DNA of 64,000 nucleotides. Source: Rheinheimera oceanensis. Lineage in GTDB: Bacteria > Pseudomonadota > Gammaproteobacteria > Enterobacterales > Alteromonadaceae. Below, piece by piece: positions 44,160-53,934 of this stretch. Under the pieces are notes generated by a model. The model saw only the letters and a program-made list of their open reading frames with translations. It made no database searches and was not told the DNA's origin. A program made the position numbers and the translations under genes. The stretch is taken from contig NZ_JAGPNM010000004.1 in NCBI RefSeq assembly GCF_018831085.1, positions 1-64,000 on the forward strand. Direction: 5' to 3'. Within the stretch, counting starts at the first letter, position 1. Each line of letters starts with the position of its first letter.

Positions 44160-44771
44160 TTAATCTACCTCAACATCCTGCTGCGCCAGTGCCTGTTTTA
44201 GCTGGTTGGTATCAGCTTCAAACATAGGCAACACGGAGGTTCTCATATGCTCTACCTGTTCCAGCAATAGTTTGGTGCCATAGTGAGCGCTATAAAAGCT
44301 GGTTTGAATTTTTCCATGGATATCATTAACTTCGCGGTAGAATTTGCGGCTTTCACTTAACAGTGCTGAGGGAGTTTCCAGCGTGGCCGGAGAAAATTTC
44401 ATGCTTTCCCAGACAAAGGTATCTAATACCAGAGAATAACGCTTTACCGCGTGCACACTAATATCTTTAATCTGCTCGGTGTATTTTTCGATCAGCACCA
44501 GATTATCACTGAGTTCATGCTGTAATGACTGGCGTAAATAGTAGTTATTCTTATCACTTTGAATTTGTTCAAACAGTACTGCCTGTTGTAAACCTTGCTG
44601 GGCGGCCAGATAAACACCCATTACCGTTGCAATAATCATCGAAATCTGGCTTACCCAAAAACTCAGGTTGGATATTTCACCTTGCTGCAGCGGTATAGCT
44701 TTTTTTTGTTTTTGATATTGTGCAGTTTCGTTCATATTGACGGTATTGGTAAGTGGATCGCGGGCGGGCAT
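44160..44771 (-). CDS. membrane-anchored protein of unknown function
   Basis: A 203-residue protein not recognised. A polar N-terminus (1-35) is followed by one transmembrane helix (LSFWVSQISMIIATVMGVYL, about 36-55) and a long helical, probably coiled-coil region to the end. AAGGAC precedes the ATG. It is immediately upstream of the rhomboid gene on the same strand (1-base gap), so the two are probably cotranscribed and it might be a substrate or partner of the protease. Confidence 0.6.
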   Translation of the reverse strand: MPARDPLTNTVNMNETAQYQKQKKAIPLQQGEISNLSFWVSQISMIIATVMGVYLAAQQGLQQAVLFEQIQSDKNNYYLRQSLQHELSDNLVLIEKYTEQIKDISVHAVKRYSLVLDTFVWESMKFSPATLETPSALLSESRKFYREVNDIHGKIQTSFYSAHYGTKLLLEQVEHMRTSVLPMFEADTNQLKQALAQQDVEVD

Positions 44772-44892
44772 AACATGTCCTTGTTGTAGTGAATAAAAAG
44801 TGACATAAGTGTAACCCGAAAGCCTGTTGCTATTACAGCTGGTTGGTTATCAGGTACGTTTAAGTGCTTATTTTTTGTTCAAAATGTAAGGC

Positions 44893-45936
44893 TTAAAGTG
44901 GCTCAAGGCTAAAATTGTGCTGTTTTAAGGCGTCAGCCAGCTCATGTGAACGTTCAATAACCTGCTGCCAGTACGCTATTCTGATGTTGTCGGCCAGTTT
45001 AAAGTCTTTGCGATCGGGTATTTTGCCAAAAGGTAATGATTTTACCCAGCTATCAGACGGGCAAAGCAAGACTACATTATGCAAATAGGCCGGATTAGCT
45101 TTACGCCATTTAAGCGCTTTATCAAACCAGCCCGGCGTAAGGCTTGGGTAAAAATGCGGGTATAACACCAGGCCGCTATCAGTAAAGGGCAGGTCAAAAT
45201 GATAGTCGGTAACACCGCCATCGTAATAACGGCCAACGCCTGCGCCGGCAATATCTTCCACCGGGTTTAATACCAGCGGAATAGAACCGCTGGCCAGCAC
45301 TGCCTGGCGTAAGTTAGCGGTACTTAGCTCAGTATGCTGGGTGGGTAACAGACCGGCATAATGAAACGGCGAGGGTTCGCCTGGCGCATGGAATAACACA
45401 CGTTGGAAAAAATACTGCAAATGCTTGCGGTTAAGCAAATTGGCACCAGCGGCTAATGTTAAACCACCGGCTTGCAACAGTTTACTACGTGCTGCAGACA
45501 ACCGGCGGGCTTTAGCCACAACCAGGTTAAGCTTAATCAGGGGGTTATTTATAACCTGCTGTACATGCTGCTCTGTTGGAAAAACATCATCAATAATACG
45601 TGCCGAAATTTCGGTTATCAGTTTTGTATCGGCTGTTTTGGGGTAAGTAATATGGCAATATGCGCGGCAAAAACGCTGTGAGGCTGCCACCGGATCTGCC
45701 TGAGCAAAGCAGGCAAAGCGCCATGCCCCGGCTGAGCTGCCTAAAATATGCAGTGGCGTGCTGCGTCCGGCGAAAAACTCACCAAACAGGTATTGATCCA
45801 AACCGAACAGACTAAACCACTTGGGGCCGCCGCTGGCTCCTACCATAACGCTAAAATCAGCCTGCTGCAGGCCATGTTGCTGAATGTGGTTAAATGCTGT
45901 TGGCCCGGCCAGTATACGTAATGCTGTTTTACTCAA
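44893..45936 (-). CDS. patatin-like phospholipase family protein
   Basis: A 347-residue protein with the patatin Ser-Asp dyad: oxyanion motif GASGGPKW (about 33-40), nucleophile elbow HILGSSAGAW (GxSxG) and the DGG motif in YYDGGVTDYHFD. Probably a cytoplasmic lipid acyl hydrolase; substrate unknown. The start is a TTG without a strong ribosome binding site. It follows the dGTPase gene on the same strand by 26 bases. Confidence 0.82.
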   Translation of the reverse strand: MSKTALRILAGPTAFNHIQQHGLQQADFSVMVGASGGPKWFSLFGLDQYLFGEFFAGRSTPLHILGSSAGAWRFACFAQADPVAASQRFCRAYCHITYPKTADTKLITEISARIIDDVFPTEQHVQQVINNPLIKLNLVVAKARRLSAARSKLLQAGGLTLAAGANLLNRKHLQYFFQRVLFHAPGEPSPFHYAGLLPTQHTELSTANLRQAVLASGSIPLVLNPVEDIAGAGVGRYYDGGVTDYHFDLPFTDSGLVLYPHFYPSLTPGWFDKALKWRKANPAYLHNVVLLCPSDSWVKSLPFGKIPDRKDFKLADNIRIAYWQQVIERSHELADALKQHNFSLEPL

Positions 45937-45962
45937 AACGGTAGGTACCTGTTACTTAATAG

Positions 45963-47249
45963 TTAAACGGTAGCATATAGCCGGCGGTACATATGCTCGG
46001 CGTAGTCATCAGTCATGCCGGAGATATAATCGCATATCACCCTGGTTTTCAGCTCGTCGGGGGCATCTGCCCAGCGTTGCTGGGTATTGGCCGGCAGTAG
46101 CCGTGACGGATCAGAGCTGAACGCATCAAACAGGGCCATCAGCATATTCTGACAGCGAAAACGGGATTGCTGGATCTCTGGTTTTGAGATTACGCAACGG
46201 TATACCACCTGTTTTAAACAATGCAAAATCGCCTGTGGGGCAGTGTCCAGCGCAGCGTTGTAGCGGATAAGTGGCTCCTGTGCTTGCGGTAAGGCTTCAT
46301 ATAACGTTACAGAGCTTATCAGCAAATTAACCAATGAGCCTATCGCATCTTTGCGCAGGTGATGCTGATGACTAAACAGCGCTGTACTGATCTGTTGCAT
46401 CAGTTGCTGCAAGTCACCGGGTAACGCATCCCAGTGTGCCTGAGTATGTTGCTGCCATTGTGTCTGGCTAATATTACCCAGCACAATGGCATCTTCTAAA
46501 TCATGTACGCCATAGGCGATATCGTCTGCCAGCTCCATAATAGACGCATCCAACGATTTATAGCGTGATTTCAGGTAGGGTGATTTATTCAGAATGTCGG
46601 TGCTTTGAAACAAACTACGGTCAGCTTCACTTAATGGTGCCAGGATCCAGGCCAGAATATCAGCATCGGCAGCAAAAATAGCTTTTGCCGGTTTCCATGG
46701 CGTTAAGTTAAGCGGGTTAGTGGTTGTGATAATTTCCTGGCGTAAATCGGGTTGTAATACCGGGTATTTCAATAACCCCAGCAGGGTACGGCGGGATAAA
46801 TCCATCCCGTGATGCAAGGTATAAGGTTCCAGCTTGGCTACTATCCGTAACGTCTGGCCGTTACCTTCAAAACCGCCGGCATGCAGCATTTTATAATTCA
46901 GGGCGGTTTCGCCACCATGGCCAAAAGGCGGGTGGCCAATATCATGGGCCAGACATAAGGCTTCCATCAGGCTGTCGTCAGGTAAAAAAGCTAATTGCGC
47001 TGCATCCACTTTGCTGCGCAGCTGGCTAACCAGGCCGGTACCAATTTGCGCCGCTTCCAGTGAATGCGTCAGGCGGGTGCGGTAAAAGTCGTTCTGGCCA
47101 ATACCCAGAATCTGGGTTTTTGATTGCAGACGCCGAAACGCTGCCGAGTGCAGAATACGGGCCCGGTCACGCTGCCAGGGGGTACGTTGATCGCCTGGCC
47201 TGCTGTTGCTAATGCCAGAGCGACGCTCAGACCAAAGAGGGTGAGGCAT
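45963..47249 (-). CDS. dgt: deoxyguanosinetriphosphate triphosphohydrolase-like protein
   Basis: A 428-residue HD-domain dNTPase that hydrolyses dNTPs to nucleoside and triphosphate. Metal ligands are seen: His62 in RLTHSLEAAQIG, and His102-Asp103 in LAHDIGHPPFGHGGE; the N-terminal RDRARILHSAAFRRLQSKTQ is typical. These enzymes balance dNTP pools and can restrict phages. It probably forms a unit with the patatin gene behind it. Confidence 0.93.
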   Translation of the reverse strand: MPHPLWSERRSGISNSRPGDQRTPWQRDRARILHSAAFRRLQSKTQILGIGQNDFYRTRLTHSLEAAQIGTGLVSQLRSKVDAAQLAFLPDDSLMEALCLAHDIGHPPFGHGGETALNYKMLHAGGFEGNGQTLRIVAKLEPYTLHHGMDLSRRTLLGLLKYPVLQPDLRQEIITTTNPLNLTPWKPAKAIFAADADILAWILAPLSEADRSLFQSTDILNKSPYLKSRYKSLDASIMELADDIAYGVHDLEDAIVLGNISQTQWQQHTQAHWDALPGDLQQLMQQISTALFSHQHHLRKDAIGSLVNLLISSVTLYEALPQAQEPLIRYNAALDTAPQAILHCLKQVVYRCVISKPEIQQSRFRCQNMLMALFDAFSSDPSRLLPANTQQRWADAPDELKTRVICDYISGMTDDYAEHMYRRLYATV

Positions 47250-47402
47250 AGTAATCCTTGTTAATTCAAACAGCTAAACCATAAAGCACCATGGCGTACT
47301 TATATGCGCTATAGTACGCCAACTGTGATTAAACTTCGAGCCTGGCTGGCGGAACATTGGCGGATTTATCTGCAAAAAAAGCATTCGACAAGTAAAAATT
47401 TA

Positions 47403-47422
47403 TACTGTATAAAATAACAGTT
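47403..47422 (+). promoter_or_regulatory. LexA (SOS) box of yebG
   Basis: TACTGTATAAAATAACAGTT matches the LexA consensus with CTG (47405-47407), 10 bases and CAG (47418-47420). It lies 21 bases before the yebG start, over the likely promoter. Confidence 0.9.
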
Positions 47423-47442
47423 ATTTAATTGGAGGAAATGCC

Positions 47443-47742
47443 ATGGCTGTAATTATTAAGTATGTAGTAGAACGTAACGGAGCAGAAAAAATGACTTTTA
47501 CGTCTAAAGCAGAAGCTGACGCTTATGACAAAATGCTGGATACTGCTGACGAACTGGCCCGCTTTTTAGCTGGTAGCAGCTTAGTTACTGATGAGCAGCA
47601 GGTTGAAGCGCTGGCACTGTATATGGCACAGCAGAAAGATGACTTGCTGGTTGCACTGGGCGCAAAAAAGCCCGCACCTAAAGCTGATAAAAATGAAAAA
47701 ACCACTAAAGCTAAAATTGCGGCAGTAGAGCAGGCCGCTTAA
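47443..47742 (+). CDS. yebG: SOS-induced protein YebG
   Basis: A 99-residue YebG-family protein: AVIIKYVVERNG at the start, the SKAEADAYDKMLD helix and a Lys/Ala-rich tail. Known in E. coli as a LexA-regulated DNA-damage-inducible gene of unclear biochemical role. The LexA box and a GGAGG ribosome binding site are directly upstream. The stop codon overlaps the convergent symporter gene by 4 bases within a terminator hairpin. Confidence 0.93.
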   Translation: MAVIIKYVVERNGAEKMTFTSKAEADAYDKMLDTADELARFLAGSSLVTDEQQVEALALYMAQQKDDLLVALGAKKPAPKADKNEKTTKAKIAAVEQAA

Positions 47743-47760
47743 CGGGCCTGCTGTTGTTTT
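47729..47760. terminator. bidirectional terminator between yebG and the symporter
   Basis: 8-bp stem AGCAGGCC/GGCCTGCT (47729-47736 with 47745-47752), with both stop codons inside the loop and a GTTGTTTT tail on the + side. Confidence 0.7.
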
Positions 47761-49136
47761 GCCCAGTAGGCTTTAAGATCGGCTCTTACTTCGGGTAACA
47801 GCAAGTACAGCGCCAGTATATTGGGTACGGCCATTAAAAAAATCATTGAATCTATAAAGTTAAACACCGCCATTACATCCGGTACGGCACCCATAGATAC
47901 AATCAGGCAAAACAGTACTTTATAAAGTTGTGTCAGGTGTTTGTCCTGGCCTACCAGATAACGCCAGCCGGTCATACCATAGTAAGACCAGCTGATAACG
48001 GTAGAAAAACCAAACAACAGCAATGCAACCATTAACACCCAGGGAAACCAGCTAAATACTGAGGCAAAGGCACCAGAGGTAATTTGCACACCGTCCAGCC
48101 CCGGTGTTTGATAAGCTCCGGTAAGAATAATCACCAGTGCTGTAATGGTACAAATAACCACTGTATCAATAAAGGGTTCCAGTAAACCAATAAACCCCTG
48201 GCTTACCGGCTCTTTAGTCCGGGCGGCGGCATGGGCGATAGGGGAAGAGCCAATACCGGCTTCATTCGAGTAAGCCGCGCGGCGAAACCCCTGGATCAGC
48301 ACACCAATAAAGCCGCCATAACCGGCTTCCGGTGTAAAAGCACCTTGTACTATCAGCCATAAGGCTGATGGAATAGCGCTGGCATGGGTAAGCATAACCA
48401 ACAGTGACGCCAGCAGATAAATGCCGCACATCAGTGGTACCAGTTTGCTGGTAACACGGGCAATACTTTTTAACCCGCCAATAATTACGGCACCAACTAA
48501 AAAGGCATAAATGGCGCCGAACAGCCAGGCATTATCGAAACCGGTTACGCTTTTTACCTGCACAAACCCCTGATTAACATGTACAAAACCAGCAGAGCCA
48601 AAAATCACAAATATTGAAAATGCTATTGCCAGTATGCTACCCAGCAGCGGCAGGTTAAATTTATCCAGCGCGGCTTTAATGTAATACATCGGCCCGCCGG
48701 ATACGCTGCCGTCAGCATTGATTTGCCGGTACTTTACCGCCAGCGTACATTCAACAAACTTGGTCGACATACCAAGCAAGCCTGCTACTATCATCCAAAA
48801 CGTTGCGCCCGGGCCACCAAGGCTGATAGCGACAGCCACGCCGGCAATATTACCGGTACCAACAGTGCCGGAAAGTGCTGTGCTAAGCGCCTGGAACGGG
48901 CTAATTTCACCATTGGCACCAGTACGTTTATTGTTTTTTAGCAAACTCAACGCATGGCCAAAACCGCGCACGTTAATAAAGCCAAGGTAGCAGGTAAATA
49001 CCAAAGCGCCGCTTATCAGCCAGATCAACACCATAGGAATACTGACACCATTGATATTAAAAGCATAAAATACGATGGCAGTTAGCTGGGTTGTCAGGCT
49101 TTCAAATGCCTGCTGGAAGGAAAAATCGCTATTCAT
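47739..49136 (-). CDS. sodium:alanine symporter (AGCS family)
   Basis: A 465-residue inner-membrane transporter with about ten helices. Family landmarks: PFQALSTALSGTVGTGNIAG, the GGPGATFWM motif with KFVECTLAVKYR, and FRRAAYSNEAGIGSSPIAHA. It takes up alanine or glycine with Na+. No neighbouring metabolic gene gives further specificity. Confidence 0.93.
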   Translation of the reverse strand: MNSDFSFQQAFESLTTQLTAIVFYAFNINGVSIPMVLIWLISGALVFTCYLGFINVRGFGHALSLLKNNKRTGANGEISPFQALSTALSGTVGTGNIAGVAVAISLGGPGATFWMIVAGLLGMSTKFVECTLAVKYRQINADGSVSGGPMYYIKAALDKFNLPLLGSILAIAFSIFVIFGSAGFVHVNQGFVQVKSVTGFDNAWLFGAIYAFLVGAVIIGGLKSIARVTSKLVPLMCGIYLLASLLVMLTHASAIPSALWLIVQGAFTPEAGYGGFIGVLIQGFRRAAYSNEAGIGSSPIAHAAARTKEPVSQGFIGLLEPFIDTVVICTITALVIILTGAYQTPGLDGVQITSGAFASVFSWFPWVLMVALLLFGFSTVISWSYYGMTGWRYLVGQDKHLTQLYKVLFCLIVSMGAVPDVMAVFNFIDSMIFLMAVPNILALYLLLPEVRADLKAYWAKQQQAR

Positions 49137-49298
49137 TTATTAACTTCAGCGGTATGGACGGCTAATTATTGCTGCAAGATTACTGTGTTATCATTGCATA
49201 AACAAGCGTTTATCTAAAAGCTTGTGCCAATGATTGTATTGGCACTGAATTGCTCTTATGCTCAGTATTCATACCATCTGTATATCTGGTTAAGCCTT

Positions 49299-50249
49299 AT
49301 GTCAGAGCAACAACAGCTGAACCGGCACGCTACGCATCACAGCCATCATCACGGGCACCATTTGGGGCATCAGCACGGACATCAGCATACGCATCACAGT
49401 GAAAGCAGTAACATAGCGCTGGCGTTCTGGCTGAATTTTAGCTTTGCCATAATTGAGATTATCGGCGGCATATTAACCAACAGTGTTGCCATTATTGCTG
49501 ATGCTATTCATGATCTGGGCGACAGCCTGGCAATAGCTTTTGCCTGGGTGGCCAGCAAAATTGCAGCCAGGCAGCCCACGCAAAAATACAGTTATGGTTA
49601 CCGGCGCTGGTCGCTGTTAAGCGCACTGATCAGCGGTCTTATATTATTAGTTGGCTCGGGCTGGGTATTATCAGAGGCCATTCCACGGTTATGGCAGCCG
49701 CAATTACCGCATACCGGCGGCATGTTTGTGCTGGCTGTTTTTGGTATTGCAGTGAATGGCGCGGCCGTATTACGTTTACGTCGTGGTAAAACGCAAAATG
49801 AAAAAGTACTCAGCTGGCATCTGCTGGAAGATGTGCTGGGCTGGGTTGCCGTGTTGCTGGGCGCTATTCTGATGTTCTTTACCGGTTGGGCCTGGCTTGA
49901 TCCGGTATTATGCATTGGTTTTACGCTGTTTATTCTGTTTAATGTTTTAAAAAGCCTGCGCCAAACACTGGCATTGTTTTTACAGGTAACACCTGATCCA
50001 GCGCTGCAGCAGCAAATTATTACCGAGCTAAATGCGCTGGAGTTTGTAAAAGCGGTACATCATTTACATTTATGGTCACTCGATGGTGAGCAGCACGTAC
50101 TGACAATGCATGTAGAACTTAGCGCCGACGCCGCCCTGACTGAACAGTTGCACTATAAACAGCGTATTGCCCAATTGCTGGCACCGTACAGCCTGAGCCA
50201 CACTACCGTAGAGTTTGAACTCAGTGGAGAAATCTGCCGCGATGCATAG
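49299..50249 (+). CDS. cation diffusion facilitator metal exporter (CzcD/ZitB-like)
   Basis: A 316-residue CDF transporter for Zn2+ or similar divalent metals out of the cytoplasm. The N-terminus is very His-rich (about fourteen His in residues 9-34). Six membrane helices follow, with the metal-site motifs ADAIHDLGDS and, in helix V, LLEDVLGW, and a C-terminal cytoplasmic domain (VKAVHHLHLWSLDGE). The ATG at 49299 is preferred over an upstream ATG at 49224 because a CDF start and His-rich tail fit there. Confidence 0.9.
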   Translation: MSEQQQLNRHATHHSHHHGHHLGHQHGHQHTHHSESSNIALAFWLNFSFAIIEIIGGILTNSVAIIADAIHDLGDSLAIAFAWVASKIAARQPTQKYSYGYRRWSLLSALISGLILLVGSGWVLSEAIPRLWQPQLPHTGGMFVLAVFGIAVNGAAVLRLRRGKTQNEKVLSWHLLEDVLGWVAVLLGAILMFFTGWAWLDPVLCIGFTLFILFNVLKSLRQTLALFLQVTPDPALQQQIITELNALEFVKAVHHLHLWSLDGEQHVLTMHVELSADAALTEQLHYKQRIAQLLAPYSLSHTTVEFELSGEICRDA

Positions 50250-50332
50250 CAAACCGCTAAGCGGTGGGGTTGTTAAGTGAAACTTCAGCAATGCAGACTA
50301 CACTCAGTCTGAACTTCTGACAGGAGTATGCT

Positions 50333-50896
50333 ATGTGGAAATATCTTACAGCGGCAGTATTAAGCTCAGTACTTATGCTGCAAGGTTGTGCCGGTGGTGT
50401 AAATGCCAGCGCAACTGAGCAGAAAAAGGCCATAACCCAGATGCGCAGTGACGTGCTTACCGAGCTGTACCGGCAAAAAGCCAGTGCCAGAGCTGAATTA
50501 CAAAGCGCACCGGGTTATGCCACATTTAGTAATGCCAATGTTAATGTCATTCTGGCCAGCTTTGGTGGCGGCTATGGTGTAGTGCGGGATAACCGGAGTG
50601 GCGCCGACACTTATATGAAAATGGGTGAAGTCGGGCTGGGTTTAGGTGCCGGGGTAAAAGATTTTCGTCTGGTAATGGTGTTTCATACCGCTGAAGCGAT
50701 GCAACGCTTTATCGATCAGGGCTGGGCTTTTGGTGCTCAGGCTGATGCGGCGGCAAAAGCCGGTGATAAAGGCGCAGCAGTAGGTGCTGAAGCCAGTGTT
50801 GTTGATGTGACTATTTATCAGTTTACCGAAGCGGGTTTGGCCTTGCAGGCAACGTTAAAAGGCACTAAGTTCTGGGTTGATAAAGATCTAAACTAA
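50333..50896 (+). CDS. SYLF/YSC84-domain lipoprotein
   Basis: A 187-residue lipoprotein. Signal peptide with lipobox MLQGC (Cys19), then a YSC84/SYLF-like domain: YATFSNANVNVILASFGGGY, KMGEVGLGLGAGVKDFRLV and a C-terminal VDVTIYQFTEAGLALQA. Such domains bind lipids in eukaryotes; the bacterial role is unknown. Periplasm-facing membrane anchor. GACAGGAG precedes the ATG, and a shared terminator follows. Confidence 0.82.
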   Translation: MWKYLTAAVLSSVLMLQGCAGGVNASATEQKKAITQMRSDVLTELYRQKASARAELQSAPGYATFSNANVNVILASFGGGYGVVRDNRSGADTYMKMGEVGLGLGAGVKDFRLVMVFHTAEAMQRFIDQGWAFGAQADAAAKAGDKGAAVGAEASVVDVTIYQFTEAGLALQATLKGTKFWVDKDLN

Positions 50897-50918
50897 CCGG
50901 CAGCAAGAATTAGCACGC

Positions 50919-50943
50919 AAAGGCAGCTTACGCTGCCTTTGCT
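50919..50943. terminator. bidirectional terminator
   Basis: 9-bp stem AAAGGCAGC/GCTGCCTTT (50919-50927 with 50932-50940) with a 4-base loop, placed between two convergent genes. Confidence 0.85.
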
Positions 50944-50947
50944 TATA

Positions 50948-52162
50948 TTATTGGCTGTAGCCCGGTAAAAACTGTGCCAGTTTGCCAATAGCGGCTTCCA
51001 GTTGTTCCTTATGCGGTAAAAACACAATACGGAAGTGATCCGGCTCCGGCCAGTTAAAGGCTCTGCCATGCACCAGCAACACTTTGTGTTGGCGTAAAAA
51101 ATCCAGCACAAATAGCTCATCGTCTTTAATACGGAACTTTTTGCGATCAATTTTCGGAAACAAATACATCGCGCCTTTGGGCCGTACGCAGCTGATACCG
51201 TCGATTTGTGTTACCAGTCTATGCGCCAGATCCATCTGTTCATATAAGCGGCCACCTGGCACCACCAGCTCGTTAATACTCTGATAGCCACCCAGGGCAG
51301 TTTGCACAGCATGCTGGCAGGGCACATTGGCACATAACCGCATTGAAGCCAGAATGTTTAAACCCTCAATATAATAGCGGGCTAAATGTTTGGCTCCGGA
51401 GATAAATAACCAGCCCACACGAAAACCGGCAATACGGTAATTTTTAGATAAGCCGCCAAAAGTCAGCATAATTAAGTCGTCGGCCAGTGATGCTGTGCTG
51501 ACATGCTCAGTGCCATCGTACAGCACTTTATCGTATATTTCGTCGCTAAGTACCACCAGCCGGTGCTCGCGGGCTATTTTCAGCAGCTCTAATAAAAAGG
51601 CTTTATCGTACACTGCACCGGTTGGGTTGTTCGGGTTGATCAGCACAATGGCTTTAGTTTTTTTGCTGATCTTTTCTTTAATATCGATCAGATCAGGGTA
51701 CCAGTCCTGCTGCTCGTCGCAGCGATAATGCAGTGCTTTGCCTCCGGCCAGGTTAACTGCGGCTGTCCACAGCGGATAATCGGGCGAGGGCACCAGCACT
51801 TCATCACCGTTATTTAGTAATGCCTGCAGCGACATTAAAATAAGCTCAGACACACCATTGCCAATATAAACATCATCGGCGTCAGCCCCGAGAATGCCGC
51901 GCTGTTGATAATACTGCGCTACTGCCACCCTGGCCGGGTAGATACCCTGTGAGTCTGAATAGCCCTGTGCGGTGGGCAGGTTATGAATAACATGCTTGAG
52001 AATTTCGTCAGGTGCTTCAAAACCAAAAGGCGCGGGGTTGCCTATGTTAAGTTTGAGGATGCGGTGGCCTTCCTCTTCCATGCGTTTGGCTTCCTGTGCG
52101 ATAGGGCCGCGGATGTCGTAACAGACTCCGTCTAACTTTGATGAGCGCTCAATGGGTTTCAT
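50948..52162 (-). CDS. alaA: alanine transaminase-type aminotransferase AlaA
   Basis: A 404-residue PLP aminotransferase, fold type I. Seen: LNIGNPAPFGFEAPDE, YSDSQGIYPAR, INPNNPTGAVY, DEIYDKVLYDG, and the PLP-lysine region FGGLSKNYRIAGFRVGW. Sequence and length fit AlaA (YfbQ), which makes alanine from pyruvate and glutamate. It is divergent from the Bax-like gene. Confidence 0.9.
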   Translation of the reverse strand: MKPIERSSKLDGVCYDIRGPIAQEAKRMEEEGHRILKLNIGNPAPFGFEAPDEILKHVIHNLPTAQGYSDSQGIYPARVAVAQYYQQRGILGADADDVYIGNGVSELILMSLQALLNNGDEVLVPSPDYPLWTAAVNLAGGKALHYRCDEQQDWYPDLIDIKEKISKKTKAIVLINPNNPTGAVYDKAFLLELLKIAREHRLVVLSDEIYDKVLYDGTEHVSTASLADDLIMLTFGGLSKNYRIAGFRVGWLFISGAKHLARYYIEGLNILASMRLCANVPCQHAVQTALGGYQSINELVVPGGRLYEQMDLAHRLVTQIDGISCVRPKGAMYLFPKIDRKKFRIKDDELFVLDFLRQHKVLLVHGRAFNWPEPDHFRIVFLPHKEQLEAAIGKLAQFLPGYSQ

Positions 52163-52406
52163 AACAACGACCTTAATGTCTCCGTTTTATCCGTCCAGAC
52201 AGCTAAATTGCTGTGGCACTCTGTTTTTACATAACTATCGTTACTTTGCAATGGCTACAGCGGGCTTTACAGAAAAAAACTAAGCCAATTAAGTTTTTCA
52301 TCGTATAAAGTTGGCTGTGCAGGTAAAATGTCGCCGTCTTGTTGTAGCAAACCGGTTACTGACATAGCAAGGGTGCTATGCAGGAAGAGTAACCTACAGG
52401 TGATAG

Positions 52407-53270
52407 ATGTTATTGAAAAAAATCATTATTCCAGCTTTCTGGCTGTTAGTTTTTGTCGCCGTTATGAGCCCGTTTACTGAGCTTGAGCCGTTAAAACAGC
52501 TGGATTCACTGGAAGAGTGGCAAAAGCCCAGCCGTATTACGGCATTAAACCGGGCTGATCAGGAAAAGGTGCTGCAGCGCCTGGCATATACTCAGCCATT
52601 ACCGGCCTTTAAAGCTTTACCGGACTTTAACCAAATTACTGATATCTCAGAGAAGAAACGCAGTTTTTTTAATTATTTACGCCCCTATGTTAAACGTGAA
52701 AATGCCCGTTTGCGTTCGCTGCGCCAGCAATTGCTGGAGATTCAGGATAAAAAGCAAAAACACCTGCGCATGTCTGTAGAAGAATATGCTTTTTTGTACA
52801 GCCTCTATGATGAATTCCGCATGGAAGTTACAGAAACAGATGAAAATATGCTTGAGGAATTACTACGGCGGGTAGATGTGATCCCCGAGAGCCTGGTATT
52901 AATGCAGGCGGCAAATGAGTCTGCGTGGGGTACCAGCCGTTTTGCTGTAGAAGGTTATAACTTTTTTGGCCAGTGGTGTTTCCGGGAAGGTTGTGGCCTT
53001 ATCCCGCAATCACGGCTAGAAGGCCAAACTCACGAAGTAGCCAAATTTGATAGCCCTGCAGCAAGTATTAACAGCTATTTTTACAATTTAAATGCTTTTC
53101 ATACCTATGAGCCATTGCGTTCTATTCGTGCCCGTTTGCGTAAGGAAGGCAAGCCGGTGCGTGGCGAAACTCTGGCGGCTGGCCTTGGCGCGTATTCTGA
53201 GCGGGGAGAAGAATATATCGCAGAAATCAGCGGCATGATCCGGTTTAACCGCACACTATTGGAAGAATAA
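52407..53270 (+). CDS. Bax-like glucosaminidase-domain protein
   Basis: A 287-residue protein with an N-terminal membrane anchor or signal (IIIPAFWLLVFVAVMSPF), a charged helical region and a C-terminal glucosaminidase domain (about 155-285) with the catalytic-Glu motif QAANESAWGTSRFA and GYNFFGQWCF. It matches E. coli Bax in layout and probably cleaves peptidoglycan in the periplasm. The next gene starts one base after its stop. Confidence 0.87.
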   Translation: MLLKKIIIPAFWLLVFVAVMSPFTELEPLKQLDSLEEWQKPSRITALNRADQEKVLQRLAYTQPLPAFKALPDFNQITDISEKKRSFFNYLRPYVKRENARLRSLRQQLLEIQDKKQKHLRMSVEEYAFLYSLYDEFRMEVTETDENMLEELLRRVDVIPESLVLMQAANESAWGTSRFAVEGYNFFGQWCFREGCGLIPQSRLEGQTHEVAKFDSPAASINSYFYNLNAFHTYEPLRSIRARLRKEGKPVRGETLAAGLGAYSERGEEYIAEISGMIRFNRTLLEE

Positions 53271-53271
53271 T

Positions 53272-53919
53272 ATGCGAAACCTGATGCTATTGTTGTTGGT
53301 GCTGAGTGCACCGGCATCTGCCGATTTGTTGCTAAACTACAACGGCTTTTACAACCGGATGAAAAAGCTGCAGCAGCCCGAATACAGTGATATCACCCTG
53401 GCATTTGCCCTGACGGGTACCCGCAGTGGCCAGGCTTGTAAATACTATAGCCTGGGCCTGAAAAGCGACCGGCATGATATAGCGCTGGATCTTGCCGGTA
53501 ATGGTGAAATCAACTTACCGTACGATGAAGCACTAAAAGACAGCAATGCAATACTTGAAGTGTTACAGGCCGATAACGCTGAGCCTTGCCAGGTGCAGTT
53601 CCGGCTGCGCTCACGCATGCGCTTGGCAAATGGCTTAAGTTTGGCGCAGTTACAGCATTACCGCAGCCAGTTTGATTTGTTGCTGGATGATATGGCCGGC
53701 TTAAGTAAATACTGGTTACCTGATGTTACCGGCGTGATAGTTGAGTTTGCTGATGACGTTACAATGCCGCAGCTTGATGCCGCAACACTGGCGGTCACCC
53801 AGTGTCAGGCAAAACGTTGTTTTATTAACCTTAACGGCAACCTGCCTCAAGACAGCCACTGGCTGTTTAACCAGCGGCCCAGTTACCTGTTGCCACTGAT
53901 TAACAGCGACACTAAGTAA
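53272..53919 (+). CDS. exported DUF2987-like protein
   Basis: A 215-residue protein with a short signal peptide (residues 1-17, ending APASA) and a mature part beginning LLLNYNGFYNRMKKL, a start I associate with DUF2987 proteins of Shewanella and Alteromonas. Two cysteine pairs could form disulfides. Function unknown. It is probably cotranscribed with the Bax-like gene. Confidence 0.75.
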   Translation: MRNLMLLLLVLSAPASADLLLNYNGFYNRMKKLQQPEYSDITLAFALTGTRSGQACKYYSLGLKSDRHDIALDLAGNGEINLPYDEALKDSNAILEVLQADNAEPCQVQFRLRSRMRLANGLSLAQLQHYRSQFDLLLDDMAGLSKYWLPDVTGVIVEFADDVTMPQLDAATLAVTQCQAKRCFINLNGNLPQDSHWLFNQRPSYLLPLINSDTK

Positions 53920-53934
53920 GCTAAGAGCTGCAGT

